Below are positions 44,749 through 53,555 of a stretch of 64,000 nt of DNA, one piece after another (position 1 is the stretch's first letter; every line of letters begins with the position of its first letter). The notes under the pieces were generated by a model. That model ran no database searches. It saw only the letters and a program-made list of their open reading frames with translations, and was not told the DNA's origin. This DNA comes from JAXDAY01 sp034679345 (GTDB taxonomy: Bacteria; Eisenbacteria; RBG-16-71-46; CAIMUX01; VGJL01), in assembly GCA_034679345.1 (NCBI GenBank), contig JAXDAY010000023.1, forward strand, positions 124,001 to 188,000, written 5' to 3'. A program made the position numbers and the translations under genes.

Positions 44749-45949
44749 GGGCGTGGGCCAGCGCGTCGATGTCGGCGGGATCGTTGTAGATGTAGTAGCT
44801 CGCCCGCGCGGTCGCCGGCACGCCGAGCCGCCGCATCAAGGGCTGAGCGCAGTGGTGCCCCGCGCGCACCGCCACTCCGAAGATGTCGAGGATCGTCGCC
44901 AGATCGTGCGGGTGGATCGACTCGTCGGCGAACGAGACGAGCCCCGTCCTCTCCGCGGGCTCGTCCGGGCCATGAATCGAGATCCCCGGCAACCCGACGA
45001 GCTTCTGCAGGGCGTACCGGTTGAGCGCGATCTCGTGTTCCCGGACCGCCTCCATCCCGAGGGATTCGAGGTAGTCGATCGCCGCGCCGAAGGCGATGGC
45101 ATCTCCCACGTTCGGAGTGCCCGCCTCGAACTTCCATGGGATCTCGTTCCACGTCGCCGAATCGAGCCGGACCTCGCGGATCATCTCGCCGCCGCCGAGC
45201 ATCGGCTCGGTCGCCTCGAGCAGCTCCGGGCGCCCCCACAGGACGCCGATGCCCATGGGCCCGAGCATCTTGTGCGCGGAGAAGGCGACGAAGTCCGCGC
45301 CCATGCCCTTCACATCGACCGGCATGTGGGGCGCCGTCTGGGCGATGTCGATCAGGATCTTGGCGCCGCGGGCGTGCGCCGCCTCGGCGATCATCTCGAC
45401 CGGATTGATCGTCGCAAGGACGTTGGAGGCGTGGATCACAGAGACGAAGCGGGTGCGCTTCGTCAGCAGCTCCGGGAGGCGGGCGAGGTCGAGCCGTCCC
45501 TCATCCGTGAGCGGGATGTGCCGCAGAACCGCCCCCGTCCGCCTCGCCACGAGGATCCAGGGGACGAGATTCGCGTGATGTTCCATCTCGGTGAGGAGAA
45601 TCTCGTCCCCCGGCTTCAGACGGGGCTCGACGTAGGCGCGCGCGACCAGGTTGATCGCCTCGGTGGCGTTTCGGGTGAAGACGACTCCGCGCGCGTCGAC
45701 GCCGCCGATGAAGCGGGCGACCTTCGCCCGCGCCTCCTCGTAACTTTGCGTCGCCTCGTCGGCCAGCGTATGGACTCCACGATGGACGTTGGCGTTCATC
45801 CGCTCGTAGTAGCCCGCGAGCGCGTCGATCACGGCCCGCGGCTTCTGCGTCGTGGCCGCGTTGTCGAGATAGACCAGGGGCTTGCCGTGGACCTGACGCC
45901 TCAGGATCGGAAAATCCGCGCGCACCTTCGAGACATCGATCGCCTTCAT
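44708..45949 (-). CDS. sufS: Cysteine desulfurase SufS
   Basis: 413 residues, usual length for group II desulfurases. PLP Lys227 (SAHKMLGPMGIG), catalytic Cys367 (RAGHHCAQPLMRRLG), His-loop TEMEHHANLVPW and ANVHRGVHTLADEAT. Removes sulfur from cysteine as a persulfide for cluster assembly. ATG 45949 overlaps the ferredoxin stop (ATGA); the extra upstream frame is Gly/Arg-rich antisense noise. Confidence 0.95.
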   Translation of the reverse strand: MKAIDVSKVRADFPILRRQVHGKPLVYLDNAATTQKPRAVIDALAGYYERMNANVHRGVHTLADEATQSYEEARAKVARFIGGVDARGVVFTRNATEAINLVARAYVEPRLKPGDEILLTEMEHHANLVPWILVARRTGAVLRHIPLTDEGRLDLARLPELLTKRTRFVSVIHASNVLATINPVEMIAEAAHARGAKILIDIAQTAPHMPVDVKGMGADFVAFSAHKMLGPMGIGVLWGRPELLEATEPMLGGGEMIREVRLDSATWNEIPWKFEAGTPNVGDAIAFGAAIDYLESLGMEAVREHEIALNRYALQKLVGLPGISIHGPDEPAERTGLVSFADESIHPHDLATILDIFGVAVRAGHHCAQPLMRRLGVPATARASYYIYNDPADIDALAHALVEARNYFGTTVR

Positions 45950-46275
45950 CGTCCTCTCTCCCGCCGCGCCTGAACGAACACCTCGCCGTTCTCCGTCTTG
46001 ACCGGGTAAGTCCCGACCGGCGCTACCGCCGGCATCCGCACCGCGGCGCCCGTGCGGATGTCGAACCTCGCCCCGTGCCTCGGGCACTCGATGCAGTGCC
46101 CCTCGAGGTGGCCCTCGCCCAGAGGACCGTCGTCGTGGGTGCAGATGTCCTCGATCGCAAAGACCTCGCCGCCCGCGTTGCAGAGGGCGATCCCCTCGCC
46201 CTCGAGTTCGAAAACACGAACTTCACCATCGGGGAGCTCGTCGATCCGCGCAATGCGAACCCATTCCTCGATCAT
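45946..46275 (-). CDS. Rieske-type [2Fe-2S] ferredoxin in the SUF operon
   Basis: 109 residues. Cluster ligands Cys45-x-His47 (CTHDD) and Cys64-x2-His67 (CPRHGARFD) in the spacing of non-heme oxygenase ferredoxins. It is overlapped on both sides by sufD and sufS (ATGA each), so it is part of the operon. It may supply electrons for cluster assembly or serve as an early cluster client; this role is inference. Confidence 0.93.
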   Translation of the reverse strand: MIEEWVRIARIDELPDGEVRVFELEGEGIALCNAGGEVFAIEDICTHDDGPLGEGHLEGHCIECPRHGARFDIRTGAAVRMPAVAPVGTYPVKTENGEVFVQARRERGR

Positions 46276-47441
46276 CCGCGCGCGACCTCCGCGAGCCGGC
46301 GCTCCAGATCGTCGCGAATGGAGGCGGCAAGCTCCTCCGGCATGTTCGACAGCGTCGCCTCGAGGAATCCGGCGACAATCATCCGGATCGCCTCCGCACG
46401 CCTGAACCCGCGCGTGCCCAGGTAGAAGAGCTGCTCGGGATCGACGGGACCGACCGTAGCGCCATGCTTGCAGCGCACCTCGTCGGTCAGGATCTCGAGC
46501 TCGGGAATCGACTCCGCCCTGGCCTGCTCCGAGAGGAGGAGGTTTCGATTCTCCTGATACGCCTCGCTGTAGGCGGCCTCCTTCGCGATCCGGATGAGGC
46601 CCGTATAGGCCGAGCGCGCGCGCCCGCCGAGGACGGTGCGGAAGTCGATGTCGCTGTGCGTGTGCTCCCCGCGATGGTCGTGGACAGTGTTGTGGTCCAC
46701 ACGCTGCCCTCCATCGCTGAAGCTCACTCCGATCATTCGGCTCTCGGCGCCCGCCTCATCGATGTTCACCCCGATGTCCGCCTTGTAGATGCCGGCGCCG
46801 AAAGATGCGATGACAGTCGTGATCTTCGCCTCCCGTTCGAGGGACGCGCGGAAGGTTCGATGCGAGACCGCGCCGCGACCGAGGTGCTGCAACGGCACCC
46901 AGCGCGCGTGCGATCGCGCGGCCGCGAAGAGCTCGGTCACCTCGTTAAGGGAGCGGCGCCCTTCGCCCGATGGCCCGCGCGATTCCTCCACGATCGTCGC
47001 GCTCGCATCCTCCTCGATCACGATCAGATTCCGCGTCGCCCGGAGTCCGCCTGACTCGCCGAGGGTGGTCAGGATGCGGATCGGGGCATCGATCGTGGCG
47101 CCCTTCGGGACCTGAATGAAGTATCCCGCGCTCCAGACTGCCGCGTTCAGCGCCTCCGGCTTTCCGAAACTCGTCGATACCAGCCGCCCGAGTCTCCCCT
47201 CAGCGAGCTCGCGATCCGCGACCTCACGCAACGGACGGACGATCACGCCTGCGGGAGCCTCGATCTCCACTTCCCGCGACGCGTCCTTCGCCGCCTCCCC
47301 CTTCAGCTCGAACACCGCCGGATCGGTATAGCGCCAGAGATGCCGCGCCCGGTCGGGGACTGGCATCGCGTTATAGGTCTCCAGCGCCTCCGCCTGAAAC
47401 CTCGTCAGATCCGCGTGCGTTTTCGTCGTCGTCGCGGCCAT
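46272..47441 (-). CDS. sufD: SufD, scaffold subunit
   Basis: 389 residues. C-terminal SufBD core: GVNIDEAGAESRMIGVSFSDG, QRVDHNTVHDHRGEHTHSDI, VLGGRARSAYTGLIRI, then LEILTDEVRCKHGATVGPVD and QLFYLGTRGF. The conserved Cys (RCKHGAT) and His of SufD are present. Forms the SufBC2D complex. ATG 47441 shares a base with the sufB stop; a TTG three bases earlier is possible but unlikely. Confidence 0.95.
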   Translation of the reverse strand: MAATTTKTHADLTRFQAEALETYNAMPVPDRARHLWRYTDPAVFELKGEAAKDASREVEIEAPAGVIVRPLREVADRELAEGRLGRLVSTSFGKPEALNAAVWSAGYFIQVPKGATIDAPIRILTTLGESGGLRATRNLIVIEEDASATIVEESRGPSGEGRRSLNEVTELFAAARSHARWVPLQHLGRGAVSHRTFRASLEREAKITTVIASFGAGIYKADIGVNIDEAGAESRMIGVSFSDGGQRVDHNTVHDHRGEHTHSDIDFRTVLGGRARSAYTGLIRIAKEAAYSEAYQENRNLLLSEQARAESIPELEILTDEVRCKHGATVGPVDPEQLFYLGTRGFRRAEAIRMIVAGFLEATLSNMPEELAASIRDDLERRLAEVARG

Positions 47442-48880
47442 CAACCCACCGATCCTTCCATCTCCATCTCGATCAGACGGTTCAGCTCGACGGCGTACTC
47501 CATCGGCAGCTCCTTCGTGAATGCCTCGATGAATCCGTTCACGATGAGCGTGCGCGCCGCCTGCTCGTTCAAGCCCCGGCTCATGAGATAGAAGATCTGC
47601 TCATCGCCGATCTTCGAGACGCGCGCTTCGTGCTCCATCTGCACCCGCTCCTCGTCCACCTCGATTGTCGGATAGGTGTCCGAGCGCGACTCGGGATCGA
47701 GGATGAGAGCATCGCACTGGACGCTCACCTTGCAGTTCTTGGCTCCCCGGTGAACCTTCGCGAGGCCGCGGTAGGAGGCGCGCCCGCCGCCCTTCGAGAT
47801 CGACTTCGATGTGACCGTGCTGCTCGTGTTCGACGCGGCATGGATCACCTTGGCTCCCGCGTCCTGGTGCTGTCCCTTGCCCGCGAAGGCGACCGAGAGG
47901 ATCTCCCCGCGCGCCCCTTCGCCTACCAGGTAGACGCAGGGGAACTTCATCGTGAGCTTCGAGCCGATGTTGCCATCGACCCACTCCACAACGGCATTCT
48001 TGTGCGCCACCGCGCGCTTGGTCACGAGGTTGAAGATGTTGTTCGCCCAGTTCTGGATCGTCGTGTAGCGGATGTATGCGTCCTCCAGCGCGATCAGCTC
48101 GACCACGGCGGAGTGAAGCGAGTTCGTGGAGTAGACCGGCGCGGTGCAACCCTCGATATAGTGCACGCGCGAGCCTCGATCCGCGATGATGAGCGTGCGC
48201 TCGAACTGGCCCATGTTCTCCGCGTTGATCCGGAAGTAGGCCTGGAGCGGGATCTCGACCTTCGTGTCGGGCGGAACGTAGATGAAGGAGCCCCCCGACC
48301 AGACGGCGCTGTTCAGCGCGGCGAACTTGTTGTCGGCGGGCGGGATCACCGTGGCGAAGTACTTCTGCACGATCTCGGGGTGCTCCCGCAGCCCCGAGTC
48401 CATGTCCATGAAGATCACGCCCTGCTTCGTGAGAGACTCCTGGACGGAATGGTAGACCACTTCGCTCTCGTATTGCGCAGAGACGCCGGCCAGGAACTTC
48501 CGCTCCGCCTCGGGAATCCCCAGGCGGTCGAAGGTCCGCTTGATGTCTTCGGGGACATCGTCCCAGGACTTGCCCTGCTCGGCCATCGGACGGATGTAGT
48601 AGTAGATGTCATCGAAATCGATCGAGCCGAGGAGTTCCGTGTCTCCCCAGGTCGGCATCGGCTTGGCCAGGAAGATGTCGAGCGCCTCGTGCCGGAACCT
48701 CCGCATCCAGTCGGGCTCCTTCTTCATCCGCGAGATCATCTCGATCACTTCGTGGTCGATTCCCTTCTTGCCTTTGTGGAAGTAGGCCTCGGGATCCCGG
48801 AATCCATACTTCTCCGCGTAGTCGTCGCGGATATCGATGGAGGCGCGCGGCTTCTCGGTTTCGACGGGGCGGTTGGCCAT
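47441..48880 (-). CDS. sufB: SufB, scaffold subunit
   Basis: 479 residues, family length. AVWSGGSFIYVPPDTKVEIP, HYIEGCTAPVYSTNSLHSAVVE, WVDGNIGSKLTMKFPCVYL, GAKVIHAASNTSSTVTSKSI and QCDALILDPESRSDTYPTIE are diagnostic. Nascent Fe-S clusters are built on this subunit. AGGAGGG, overlapping the sufC stop, serves ATG 48880. Most strongly conserved gene of the window. Confidence 0.97.
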   Translation of the reverse strand: MANRPVETEKPRASIDIRDDYAEKYGFRDPEAYFHKGKKGIDHEVIEMISRMKKEPDWMRRFRHEALDIFLAKPMPTWGDTELLGSIDFDDIYYYIRPMAEQGKSWDDVPEDIKRTFDRLGIPEAERKFLAGVSAQYESEVVYHSVQESLTKQGVIFMDMDSGLREHPEIVQKYFATVIPPADNKFAALNSAVWSGGSFIYVPPDTKVEIPLQAYFRINAENMGQFERTLIIADRGSRVHYIEGCTAPVYSTNSLHSAVVELIALEDAYIRYTTIQNWANNIFNLVTKRAVAHKNAVVEWVDGNIGSKLTMKFPCVYLVGEGARGEILSVAFAGKGQHQDAGAKVIHAASNTSSTVTSKSISKGGGRASYRGLAKVHRGAKNCKVSVQCDALILDPESRSDTYPTIEVDEERVQMEHEARVSKIGDEQIFYLMSRGLNEQAARTLIVNGFIEAFTKELPMEYAVELNRLIEMEMEGSVG

Positions 48881-48884
48881 AGTG

Positions 48885-49658
48885 CTAACCCTCCTGCGGC
48901 TGCGAGATGCGCTTCTCGATCCAGTCGTATCCCAGCTCTTCGAGCTTCGTGACGAGCTCGGATCCGCCCGACTCGACGATTCGCCCTTCCATGAGCACAT
49001 GGACGAAGTCGGGCTTCACGTAGTTCAGCAGGCGCTGGTAGTGGGTGACGAGAAGGACCCCGGTCCCGGGACCCGAGACGGAGTTGATCCCCTCCGCCAC
49101 GATGCGCAGGGCGTCGATGTCGAGCCCGGAATCAGTCTCGTCGAGCAGGGCGACCACCGGCTTCAACAGGGCCATCTGGAGAACTTCGATCTTCTTCTTC
49201 TCGCCCCCGGAGAAGCCATCGTTCAAAGAGCGCCCCATGAAGGAGGGATCGACATCGAGCATGTGAAAGGCGTCAGTCATCTCCTTGCGGAACTCGCGGA
49301 CCGGGACTTCCGTGCCGCGCCGGGCGTTCACCGCCGCGCGCAGGAAGTTCGCCACGGAGACCCCGGGGATCGCGACCGGATACTGGAAGGCGAGGAACAT
49401 CCCGCGACGCGCCTTCTCGTCCACTGCGAGATCCGTCACGTCCTCGCCGTTCAGATAGATCTTGCCGGCGGTTCGCTCGTAGCTCGGATGGCCCATCAAG
49501 GTGCTCACGAGCGTGCTCTTGCCCGAGCCGTTCGGTCCCATGAGGGCGATCTTCTGACCGGCGTCGAGGGCGAGGCTCACCCCTCGGATGACTTCTTTCC
49601 CCTGCACGGCCACGTGGAGATTCTCCACGACCAGGAGGTGGTTCGCCCTATCGCTCAT
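48885..49658 (-). CDS. sufC: SufC, ABC-type ATPase of the SUF complex
   Basis: 257 residues. Walker A GPNGSGKST (41-49), Q-loop FLAFQYPVAIPG, signature NDGFSGGEKKKIEVLQM, Walker B VALLDETDSGLDIDAL and H-loop VTHYQRLL. Energises SufBD. The start overlaps the regulator gene by 11 bases, with AAGGAG inside that gene. Confidence 0.96.
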   Translation of the reverse strand: MSDRANHLLVVENLHVAVQGKEVIRGVSLALDAGQKIALMGPNGSGKSTLVSTLMGHPSYERTAGKIYLNGEDVTDLAVDEKARRGMFLAFQYPVAIPGVSVANFLRAAVNARRGTEVPVREFRKEMTDAFHMLDVDPSFMGRSLNDGFSGGEKKKIEVLQMALLKPVVALLDETDSGLDIDALRIVAEGINSVSGPGTGVLLVTHYQRLLNYVKPDFVHVLMEGRIVESGGSELVTKLEELGYDWIEKRISQPQEG

Positions 49659-50175
49659 CTTGCTCCTTTCCTGCGGTTGCAGCAGACGGTCCCCATGCGG
49701 CCGCCAGGTCCGATTCGGTGATCCACGACGATCGAAGCCGTTCGCGCGCCTCGCTCTCCTTGAACGCCAGATCGGCGAGGCTCACCTTCTCGAGCGCTGA
49801 GTGAACGAGCATCTGCACCGCGACCCACACGGAGCGCACGGAACAATCGCCTGTGTGCACACAGACCGACTCGGCGCCGGTAAACGTGGCGCAGTGCTGG
49901 TTCTGGTAGATCGACCCATCGAGGGCAGCGACGACCTCTGCGAGGCTGATCTGCTCCGGCGGGCGCCTCAGGCTGTATCCCCCCGTGCGACCGCGGGCGC
50001 TCTCGAGAATGCCGGCGAGGCGGAGCTTGCGAAGGAGTTTCGCCGTGTTCGGCACCGGCAAGCCCTCCCGGGAGGCGATCTCCGGGAGCGTCAGCCCGCC
50101 TCGGCCGGCCGCATGCTCATGCGCGAGCGTGAGCAGGCAGCGCAGCCCATATTCCTCGGTGCTCGTGACTTTCAT
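49648..50175 (-). CDS. Rrf2-family Fe-S-sensing regulator (SufR/IscR-like)
   Basis: 175 residues, first gene of the SUF operon. Winged helix: STEEYGLRCLLTLAHE, LTLPEIASREGLPVPNTAKLLRKLRLAGILES, GRTGGYSLRRP. Cluster-binding cysteines 95, 105 and 111 (C-x9-C-x5-C) fit an Rrf2 [2Fe-2S] site, slightly wider than in E. coli IscR. It should repress the operon when holding a cluster. GGAGGGC precedes ATG 50175, and a matching palindrome lies upstream. Confidence 0.92.
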   Translation of the reverse strand: MKVTSTEEYGLRCLLTLAHEHAAGRGGLTLPEIASREGLPVPNTAKLLRKLRLAGILESARGRTGGYSLRRPPEQISLAEVVAALDGSIYQNQHCATFTGAESVCVHTGDCSVRSVWVAVQMLVHSALEKVSLADLAFKESEARERLRSSWITESDLAAAWGPSAATAGKEQDER

Positions 50176-50229
50176 GGATCGCCCTCCGGGCCATTTCCGC
50201 TTGCCAGTTCGCCTATACGATCACAAATC

Positions 50230-50245
50230 TTGACTAAACAGTCAA
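50230..50245 (-). promoter_or_regulatory. IscR/Rrf2-like operator over the SUF promoter
   Basis: TTGACTAAACAGTCAA: perfect six-base arms TTGACT/AGTCAA around AAAC. It resembles the IscR type 1 site, and on the minus strand TTGACT can also be the -35 box of the operon. It sits in the only AT-rich patch of the 242-base gap 50176-50417, about 55 bases before the regulator start. Confidence 0.7.
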
Positions 50246-50417
50246 CAATAAATCGAAACCGCTGCTCGATCCACTAAGGCATTGCATGACAATGAGATAT
50301 CTCTTTCGATGGGGGCACGGGCCAGGCCTCGGGGGCGCGCAGCCGCGAGTTCAACCCGACCCGCAGGCTCGCTGAGCGCCCGAGTTGTCGAGATCCGGCG
50401 AACTCCGGCACTGACAC

Positions 50418-51242
50418 TCAGTCCTGAGGATTCCCCGCCCTGATTCCGAGGACATTCGGCACCGGCCAGGCGATCGTGTTCGAGTCGTTCTCGACGAAGT
50501 CGGTCTCGAAGCTTCCGCAATAGCCCAGCTCGAAGTCGCCGATGCGGACATAGAGCTGCGCCTCGGGTCCTCCTTCGAGGTGCTGAGCCGCGACGATTCC
50601 GAGATCGGATTCCAGGAGGATCCGGGCGAAGTCGCGCATGTTATAGCCGGATCGGCAGAAGATGAACAGAATGCGGCCCTTGTCGTCCTCACCCAGCGCC
50701 GCCTCGCTCCAGCGCCTCTCTCGCTCTCCCCATGCGTTGACTCCCGGGCGCTTGATGAGTCTCAGGTTCTGCGCGACGAGGTCGTAGTCTCGGGCGAGCG
50801 ATTGGACATCCCCGCCGGCCGCGTCCCGATCGAAGATCCGGAAGATCGGTCGGCCACTCCCCACCCGCGGGCCGTAGGCCATCACGGAGTTGTAGTGGTT
50901 GACCGACGCATTGTTGACGTGCCCGCCTGACTGCATGTAGCCCACATGCGTCTTGTAGTCTCCCAAGAACATGCCTGCGTTCGTGGCGGCGACGAACCCC
51001 TCCGCCTCGCACCACTCCCTGGCGTTCTTCGTCCGGGACCCTTCGATCTCGCTGACTCCCGCAAACTCGAGCGACCACCGCTCCGGATCGATTCGCAGGA
51101 CCGTGATGATCGAATCGCCGACTGCCGGCCGGGCGGAGGCGCGCAGCGTCCCTAGGTCCAATCCGGGGGCGAGCGATCTCCAAGACCACGAGGTCGATGC
51201 GAGCATCAACAGGGAGAGGACAGCGATGTTGAAGGGAGCCAT
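50418..51242 (-). CDS. Phosphodiester glycosidase family (NAGPA-like, DUF2233) protein
   Basis: 274 residues with an N-terminal signal or anchor (about 1-22). The conserved parts are FVAATNAGMFLGDYKTHVGYM, ALGEDDKGRILFIF and HLEGGPEAQLYVRIGDFE, which mark the NAGPA-like fold. Members cleave sugar-phosphodiester links in envelope or exopolysaccharide material. GGAGG lies eight bases before ATG 51242. It is on the same strand as kptA but 187 bases away, so linkage is uncertain. Confidence 0.78.
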   Translation of the reverse strand: MAPFNIAVLSLLMLASTSWSWRSLAPGLDLGTLRASARPAVGDSIITVLRIDPERWSLEFAGVSEIEGSRTKNAREWCEAEGFVAATNAGMFLGDYKTHVGYMQSGGHVNNASVNHYNSVMAYGPRVGSGRPIFRIFDRDAAGGDVQSLARDYDLVAQNLRLIKRPGVNAWGERERRWSEAALGEDDKGRILFIFCRSGYNMRDFARILLESDLGIVAAQHLEGGPEAQLYVRIGDFELGYCGSFETDFVENDSNTIAWPVPNVLGIRAGNPQD

Positions 51243-51429
51243 GAGATACCTCCGGTTGCCTCTGACTCAGATGCCGGGCAGGAGTCCAGCGACGGCGATT
51301 GCGGCGCAGAGCCCGACGTCCATTGGATTATGGTTTCGCAGGGATCGGTCCGGGAGACCGAAATGCCCACACACGCCGGAACGGGCGTGATAGCGATCGA
51401 GCAGTAGGACTCGAGCGACGACGATTGGG

Positions 51430-52011
51430 TTATTCCTTCTCCGCGCGCGAGGCTCCAGAGTCCTCGCCGCGCACGATGGCGAGGAACTGCTGCGGAACAT
51501 GGTGTGTGAGCCACACGCCGTTTTCCGACACGAAGAACTCGTGCCCCTGATCGCACATCGCCTTTGAGTCGACGGCGAGGACGACCCCCTTGCCGTGTCG
51601 ACTTCCGACCTTCATGGCGGTGGGGATGTCCGCAGAGAGATGAACGTGGATTCGCGAACCCGGACGAAGCCCATCGGCCAAGATCGAGTCGAGGAATCGT
51701 GTCGCCGTGCCGTGGTAGAGCACCGTCGGCGGCTCCATCGCGGTGAGCCCTAGATCGACCCTCACCGAATGCCCTTGATTCGCGCGGATTCGCTTCCCAT
51801 CAGGACTGATTGCGTAGCGCTGCTTGTCGCAGGTCCGGACGATCTCACGAATCAACTCCTCGCTGAGAGACACGCCCGCTGCCCGAGATCGGGAGACGAG
51901 ATCTTCGATGAGAACCCATCCTCCCCTGTCGAGCCGGATACCGATCTTGTCGGGGTCGTGCCGGAGTACGTAGCTCAGAAACCGGCTCTTCTTCAATCGA
52001 TCGGGTTCCAA
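51430..52011 (-). CDS. kptA: RNA 2'-phosphotransferase KptA/Tpt1
   Basis: 193 residues. Transfers an internal RNA 2'-phosphate to NAD+, giving ADP-ribose 1'',2''-cyclic phosphate. Motifs: KKSRFLSYVLRHDPDKIG with Arg17-His18, GGWVLIEDLV, IRANQGHSVRVDLGL, LYHGTATRF, RIHVHLSADIPTAMKVGSRHG and NGVWLTHHVP. TTG 52011 has GGAGGAA at ideal distance; a TTG at 52041 would add ten residues. It follows the phosphoesterase gene by 10 to 40 bases, so the two are cotranscribed. Confidence 0.93.
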   Translation of the reverse strand: MEPDRLKKSRFLSYVLRHDPDKIGIRLDRGGWVLIEDLVSRSRAAGVSLSEELIREIVRTCDKQRYAISPDGKRIRANQGHSVRVDLGLTAMEPPTVLYHGTATRFLDSILADGLRPGSRIHVHLSADIPTAMKVGSRHGKGVVLAVDSKAMCDQGHEFFVSENGVWLTHHVPQQFLAIVRGEDSGASRAEKE

Positions 52012-52051
52012 CCCACTTCCTCCAGAACGAATGAGATCCAACGAACCGCAC

Positions 52052-53047
52052 TCACCGCTCGGTCCTGTGGCTGGTTAGCACAGCCCGGGAGGGATCGGCC
52101 ATGTCGAGCACGGCATACCCCGTATGCGCATCCGGAAGATTCACGCTCCACATCTTCGGGTACCATGCGGGCACATTCTCCCCTCTGCCCATGGTGACCG
52201 TCATTCGGGGAAGCGACGAGAAGGTCTCCATCGCGGTGCGATTTCGTTCCATGGTCGCAGGATCGAGATCCGCAAAGGCGTGCTCGATCTCAGCGATCCG
52301 ATCGCGAAGCCGACTCTCCGCCTCTCCCAGGCCGCGGATGCCGAATTCATTCCAGACGAGCGCGAACGGGGGATCCATGTGCCCGCTCACGATCCAGTCG
52401 CTGCCGGACCAGGCGCCCAGTAGGGTGATGAACGGTTCCTTCCCCGGACTCACGTGGCTGACGAGAAGCCGCTGCTCGCCGGGTACGGCGCTTCTTCGCA
52501 CGGCCTCCAGGAGGCGCGCGTATTGCCCGAGCACGCTCCACACCTTACCCCCACCTCCGGCGATCGGCTGCTGGAAGAGCTTCGCTCCGACCAGGAAGTT
52601 CCCACCAAGGCCGAAGAGATGCAGATCCCCCAGGTGGTAAGTGGCCTCTTCATGCAGAAGGGTCAGGTTCTCGACTCGGTACACATCCGACCGGAACCTC
52701 CGGATGACCTCCACATCCTCGTGATTGCCCCATACGGCGTAGACCGGTCGCTCGAACCGCAGCTCCCCGCTGAGGTAGCGCGGAAGTTCGCTCAGTGGCA
52801 GACGCTCTCGGACGAACGCCCTTCGCGCCTCGTGCGTGAGGGCTCGGCAGTCTTTCTTCTGTTCGCTTGATAGCTCCGAGTGGACGATGCGGAGCGCGAT
52901 CTCCCGATCGGTGAGGCGATCGACGCTCTCGTCGTCGTAGAAGCCGAAATCTCCCGCGTGGACGATCGCATCGCACCCGGCGGCCGCGGCGACGTCTCCA
53001 AGTTGCGACAGCCTTCCATGGGTGTCGCTGATCAGCAGGATCCTCAT
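52052..53047 (-). CDS. Calcineurin-like metallophosphoesterase paired with kptA
   Basis: 331 residues. All metal motifs are present: ISDTHGR (7-13), VHAGDFGFYD, WGNHEDVEV, VSHVSPG and SGHMDPP. Two inserted helical parts (about 50-95 and 230-300) make it longer than the basic YfcE type. AAGGAGGAG precedes ATG 53047. Pairing with KptA suggests a nucleotide or RNA-end phosphate substrate, possibly the cyclic ADP-ribose phosphate product; this is inference only. Confidence 0.85.
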   Translation of the reverse strand: MRILLISDTHGRLSQLGDVAAAAGCDAIVHAGDFGFYDDESVDRLTDREIALRIVHSELSSEQKKDCRALTHEARRAFVRERLPLSELPRYLSGELRFERPVYAVWGNHEDVEVIRRFRSDVYRVENLTLLHEEATYHLGDLHLFGLGGNFLVGAKLFQQPIAGGGGKVWSVLGQYARLLEAVRRSAVPGEQRLLVSHVSPGKEPFITLLGAWSGSDWIVSGHMDPPFALVWNEFGIRGLGEAESRLRDRIAEIEHAFADLDPATMERNRTAMETFSSLPRMTVTMGRGENVPAWYPKMWSVNLPDAHTGYAVLDMADPSRAVLTSHRTER

Positions 53048-53555
53048 CTCCTCCTTCCACCGGACGGGCCCCTGGCGCCGTCACTCAATCATCGGGATAC
53101 GCTGCGAGGGCCGCGGACATCCGCCGCGAGAGCGGCTTCTCCTGCGAACATCGAGAGAGGAGCCGCCAAGGCGATCAATGGCCACGTCTGGCGCCTTCGA
53201 GCCTCAAGCCGAGCCATCCAGTGCTCAACTAGTCGCTCCTGGCCGCCGACTTGGAGGAATTCTGCCGACGATCAGCCGCCCCCGTGGCAAACCCATCCCC
53301 GATCGGTTAGGGCCTCCACCGCTGCAGAGGCTGCCGCGATGGATTCGGTCGGGGAGAATCACGCGAAGATCGCGGGAGTCGCCCTGCCATACTGCTTCAG
53401 GTGCCCCGGGTCGATCCCCGGAAAAGCTCCCCATCGATGCGAGCGGCTGGGGGCGCAATCGCGGGATCGCCGCGAGCTGCCGGCTCGAAAGGACCATAGA
53501 GACCGGCACTCCCCGCGCATCTAGCCACCTCGCGCCTCCATAAGCGCAGCTCCCG
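53048..53555. other. 508-base gap without a supported gene
   Basis: Between the phosphoesterase start and the end of the SUMF1-like gene. Open frames here are Arg/Ser/Pro-rich and lack ribosome sites, as expected of noncoding GC-rich DNA. No repeat, hairpin or RNA gene was recognised. It must contain the promoter of the phosphoesterase-kptA pair. Confidence 0.5.
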
